This document shows positions 6,104 through 6,675 of a stretch of DNA of 6,675 nt, in pieces. This stretch comes from Nitrososphaerales archaeon TH526. GTDB taxonomy: Archaea > Thermoproteota > Nitrososphaeria > Nitrososphaerales > Nitrososphaeraceae. The DNA is taken from the NCBI GenBank assembly GCA_014523665.1, contig JAATVR010000096.1:1-6675 (forward strand), given 5' to 3'. Position 1 is the first letter of the stretch. Each line of letters opens with the position of its first letter. The position numbers were made by a program, and so were the translations under genes. The notes below the pieces were generated by a model. The model worked only from the letters and a program-made list of their open reading frames with translations, had not been told where the DNA came from and did not search any database.

Positions 6104-6499
6104 TCACCGCATACAACGGGCCATTGCCTGATTATCAATTATACAGTTTGCCGCCATCATCGTGCTTGATAAAGAGCCTCCTGTAACAAACTCTATTGCT
6201 TGACTTGCATTCATTGATGTCCCCTGAGAGCCCATATTTAGTAATGACAACTGTATCTCTGCTAAGTTTATTTGACTAAGTGCTGCAATTGTATCTCCTT
6301 TCATTATTAACGCATCGGCAGCCTTTAAATGAAATCTTGCTGAGTCCAACATTGGGGTTGTCATGTTTCCAGCGCTGGGCGTTTGTGCAGTAGCTTGAGG
6401 AATAATGGCGGTAAACTCGCTGCTAGATACTAATATCATAATGCCTATTAGTAACACAGCTATCACAAATTCAAGGCAATTTTCGAAAGTCTGAGTCAT
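6104..6499 (-). CDS. Small exported protein of unknown function
   Basis: 131 aa. The N-terminus has a hydrophobic segment (about residues 11-26) and a signal-peptidase-like site around ATAQ (36-39), so the mature part, from about residue 39, is likely outside the membrane or tethered to it. Residues about 50-88 form an amphipathic helical hairpin: ARFHLKAADALIMKGDTIAA then LSQINLAEIQLSLL, reminiscent of single TPR-like helical pairs in small secreted thaumarchaeal proteins (inference, no family named). The C-terminal part has C119 and C129, which could form an extracytoplasmic disulfide. No catalytic motif is visible. The start at ATG 6499 is the first in frame giving a complete signal; an upstream ATG at 6511 is out of use because its frame hits TGA after three codons. 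The gene is convergent with the SDR across a 590-base gap and co-directional with the partial hydrolase at 6591. Confidence 0.8.
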   Translation of the reverse strand: MTQTFENCLEFVIAVLLIGIMILVSSSEFTAIIPQATAQTPSAGNMTTPMLDSARFHLKAADALIMKGDTIAALSQINLAEIQLSLLNMGSQGTSMNASQAIEFVTGGSLSSTMMAANCIIDNQAMARCMR

Positions 6500-6525
6500 A
6501 TAATATCCATATAATTGGAGCGTAG

Positions 6526-6532
6526 TTTTAAG
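6526..6532 (-). promoter_or_regulatory. Weak TATA-like box for the exported protein gene
   Basis: The minus strand reads CTTAAAA about 27-33 bases before ATG 6499, the distance expected for a leaderless archaeal transcript. No Shine-Dalgarno sequence precedes the ATG, which fits. The match to the TATA consensus is poor. Confidence 0.25.
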
Positions 6533-6590
6533 ATTTCTCTTGTATTGCAGTCGATGAGGGACTTATACAGTTGAAGTGTAAGAAAAATGA

Positions 6591-6675
6591 TTAGTTGAAG
6601 AACTTTGCAAGTTGCTCAATAACAAATTTTGGCTGTTCTTCTGGCATCCAATGCCCTGATAGTGGAACAATGAAC
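6591..6675 (-). CDS. Alpha/beta hydrolase, C-terminal end (5' part outside window)
   Basis: The last 27 codons plus TAA of a gene continuing beyond the right edge. The encoded end is FIVPLSGHWMPEEQPKFVIE followed by QLAKFFN. The pattern G-H-W-M/x-P-x-E-x-P followed by a helix ending in LxxFF is the typical C-terminus of epoxide-hydrolase/haloalkane-dehalogenase-like alpha/beta hydrolases, and the histidine would be the catalytic base. The nucleophile and acid are out of view, so the reaction is not determined. It ends 91 bases before the start of the exported protein gene on the same strand, so co-transcription is possible but not shown. Confidence 0.75.
   Translation of the reverse strand, partial: FIVPLSGHWMPEEQPKFVIEQLAKFFN

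Overview
The window looks like an AT-rich archaeal chromosome segment, most likely from an ammonia-oxidising thaumarchaeon of the Nitrososphaera/Nitrosocosmicus type. This is an inference from protein style (exported and membrane-anchored redox protein with a DipZ-like C-terminus, secreted alpha/beta hydrolase, small signal-peptide protein with a helical repeat-like core), from A/T-rich TATA-like boxes about 25-30 bases before some starts (leaderless style), and from the scarcity of strong Shine-Dalgarno sequences in front of genes. No rRNA, tRNA, CRISPR, transposase or integrase was found.

Layout. 1-1110 (+) is the 3' part of an MFS drug:H+ antiporter-like transporter that begins outside the window. 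It converges on 1272-2609 (-), a membrane-anchored thioredoxin-fold/DipZ-like protein with a serine in place of the second active-site cysteine and a duplicated segment of its own thioredoxin domain near the N-terminus. From about 2.78 to 4.67 kb lies a stretch of broken genes: a decayed minus-strand gene (2781-3099), a secreted alpha/beta hydrolase with two single-base frameshifts but all catalytic residues still encoded (3190-4180), and a scar at 4484-4671 where the N-terminal end of a second alpha/beta hydrolase runs straight into the C-terminal tail of a lost short-chain dehydrogenase (SDR). The stop codon of that tail overlaps the start of an intact SDR (4668-5513, +).

5514-6103 is a long, mostly non-coding stretch with small inverted repeats and only very short reading frames. 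The right end carries two minus-strand genes: a small exported protein of unknown function (6104-6499) and the last 27 codons of a third alpha/beta hydrolase (6591-6675).

Functionally the locus reads as an accessory region of small-molecule oxidoreductases and hydrolases beside an efflux pump and an extracytoplasmic redox protein. The MFS, DipZ-like and SDR genes, each roughly 0.85-1.3 kb, are free of frameshifts, whereas the middle contains at least three; this favours real local gene decay over uniform sequencing error, though errors in short homopolymers cannot be excluded. I do not see a clearly new multi-gene system. The most unusual items are the self-duplicated, single-cysteine DipZ-like protein and the hydrolase-SDR fusion scar coupled to the intact SDR.
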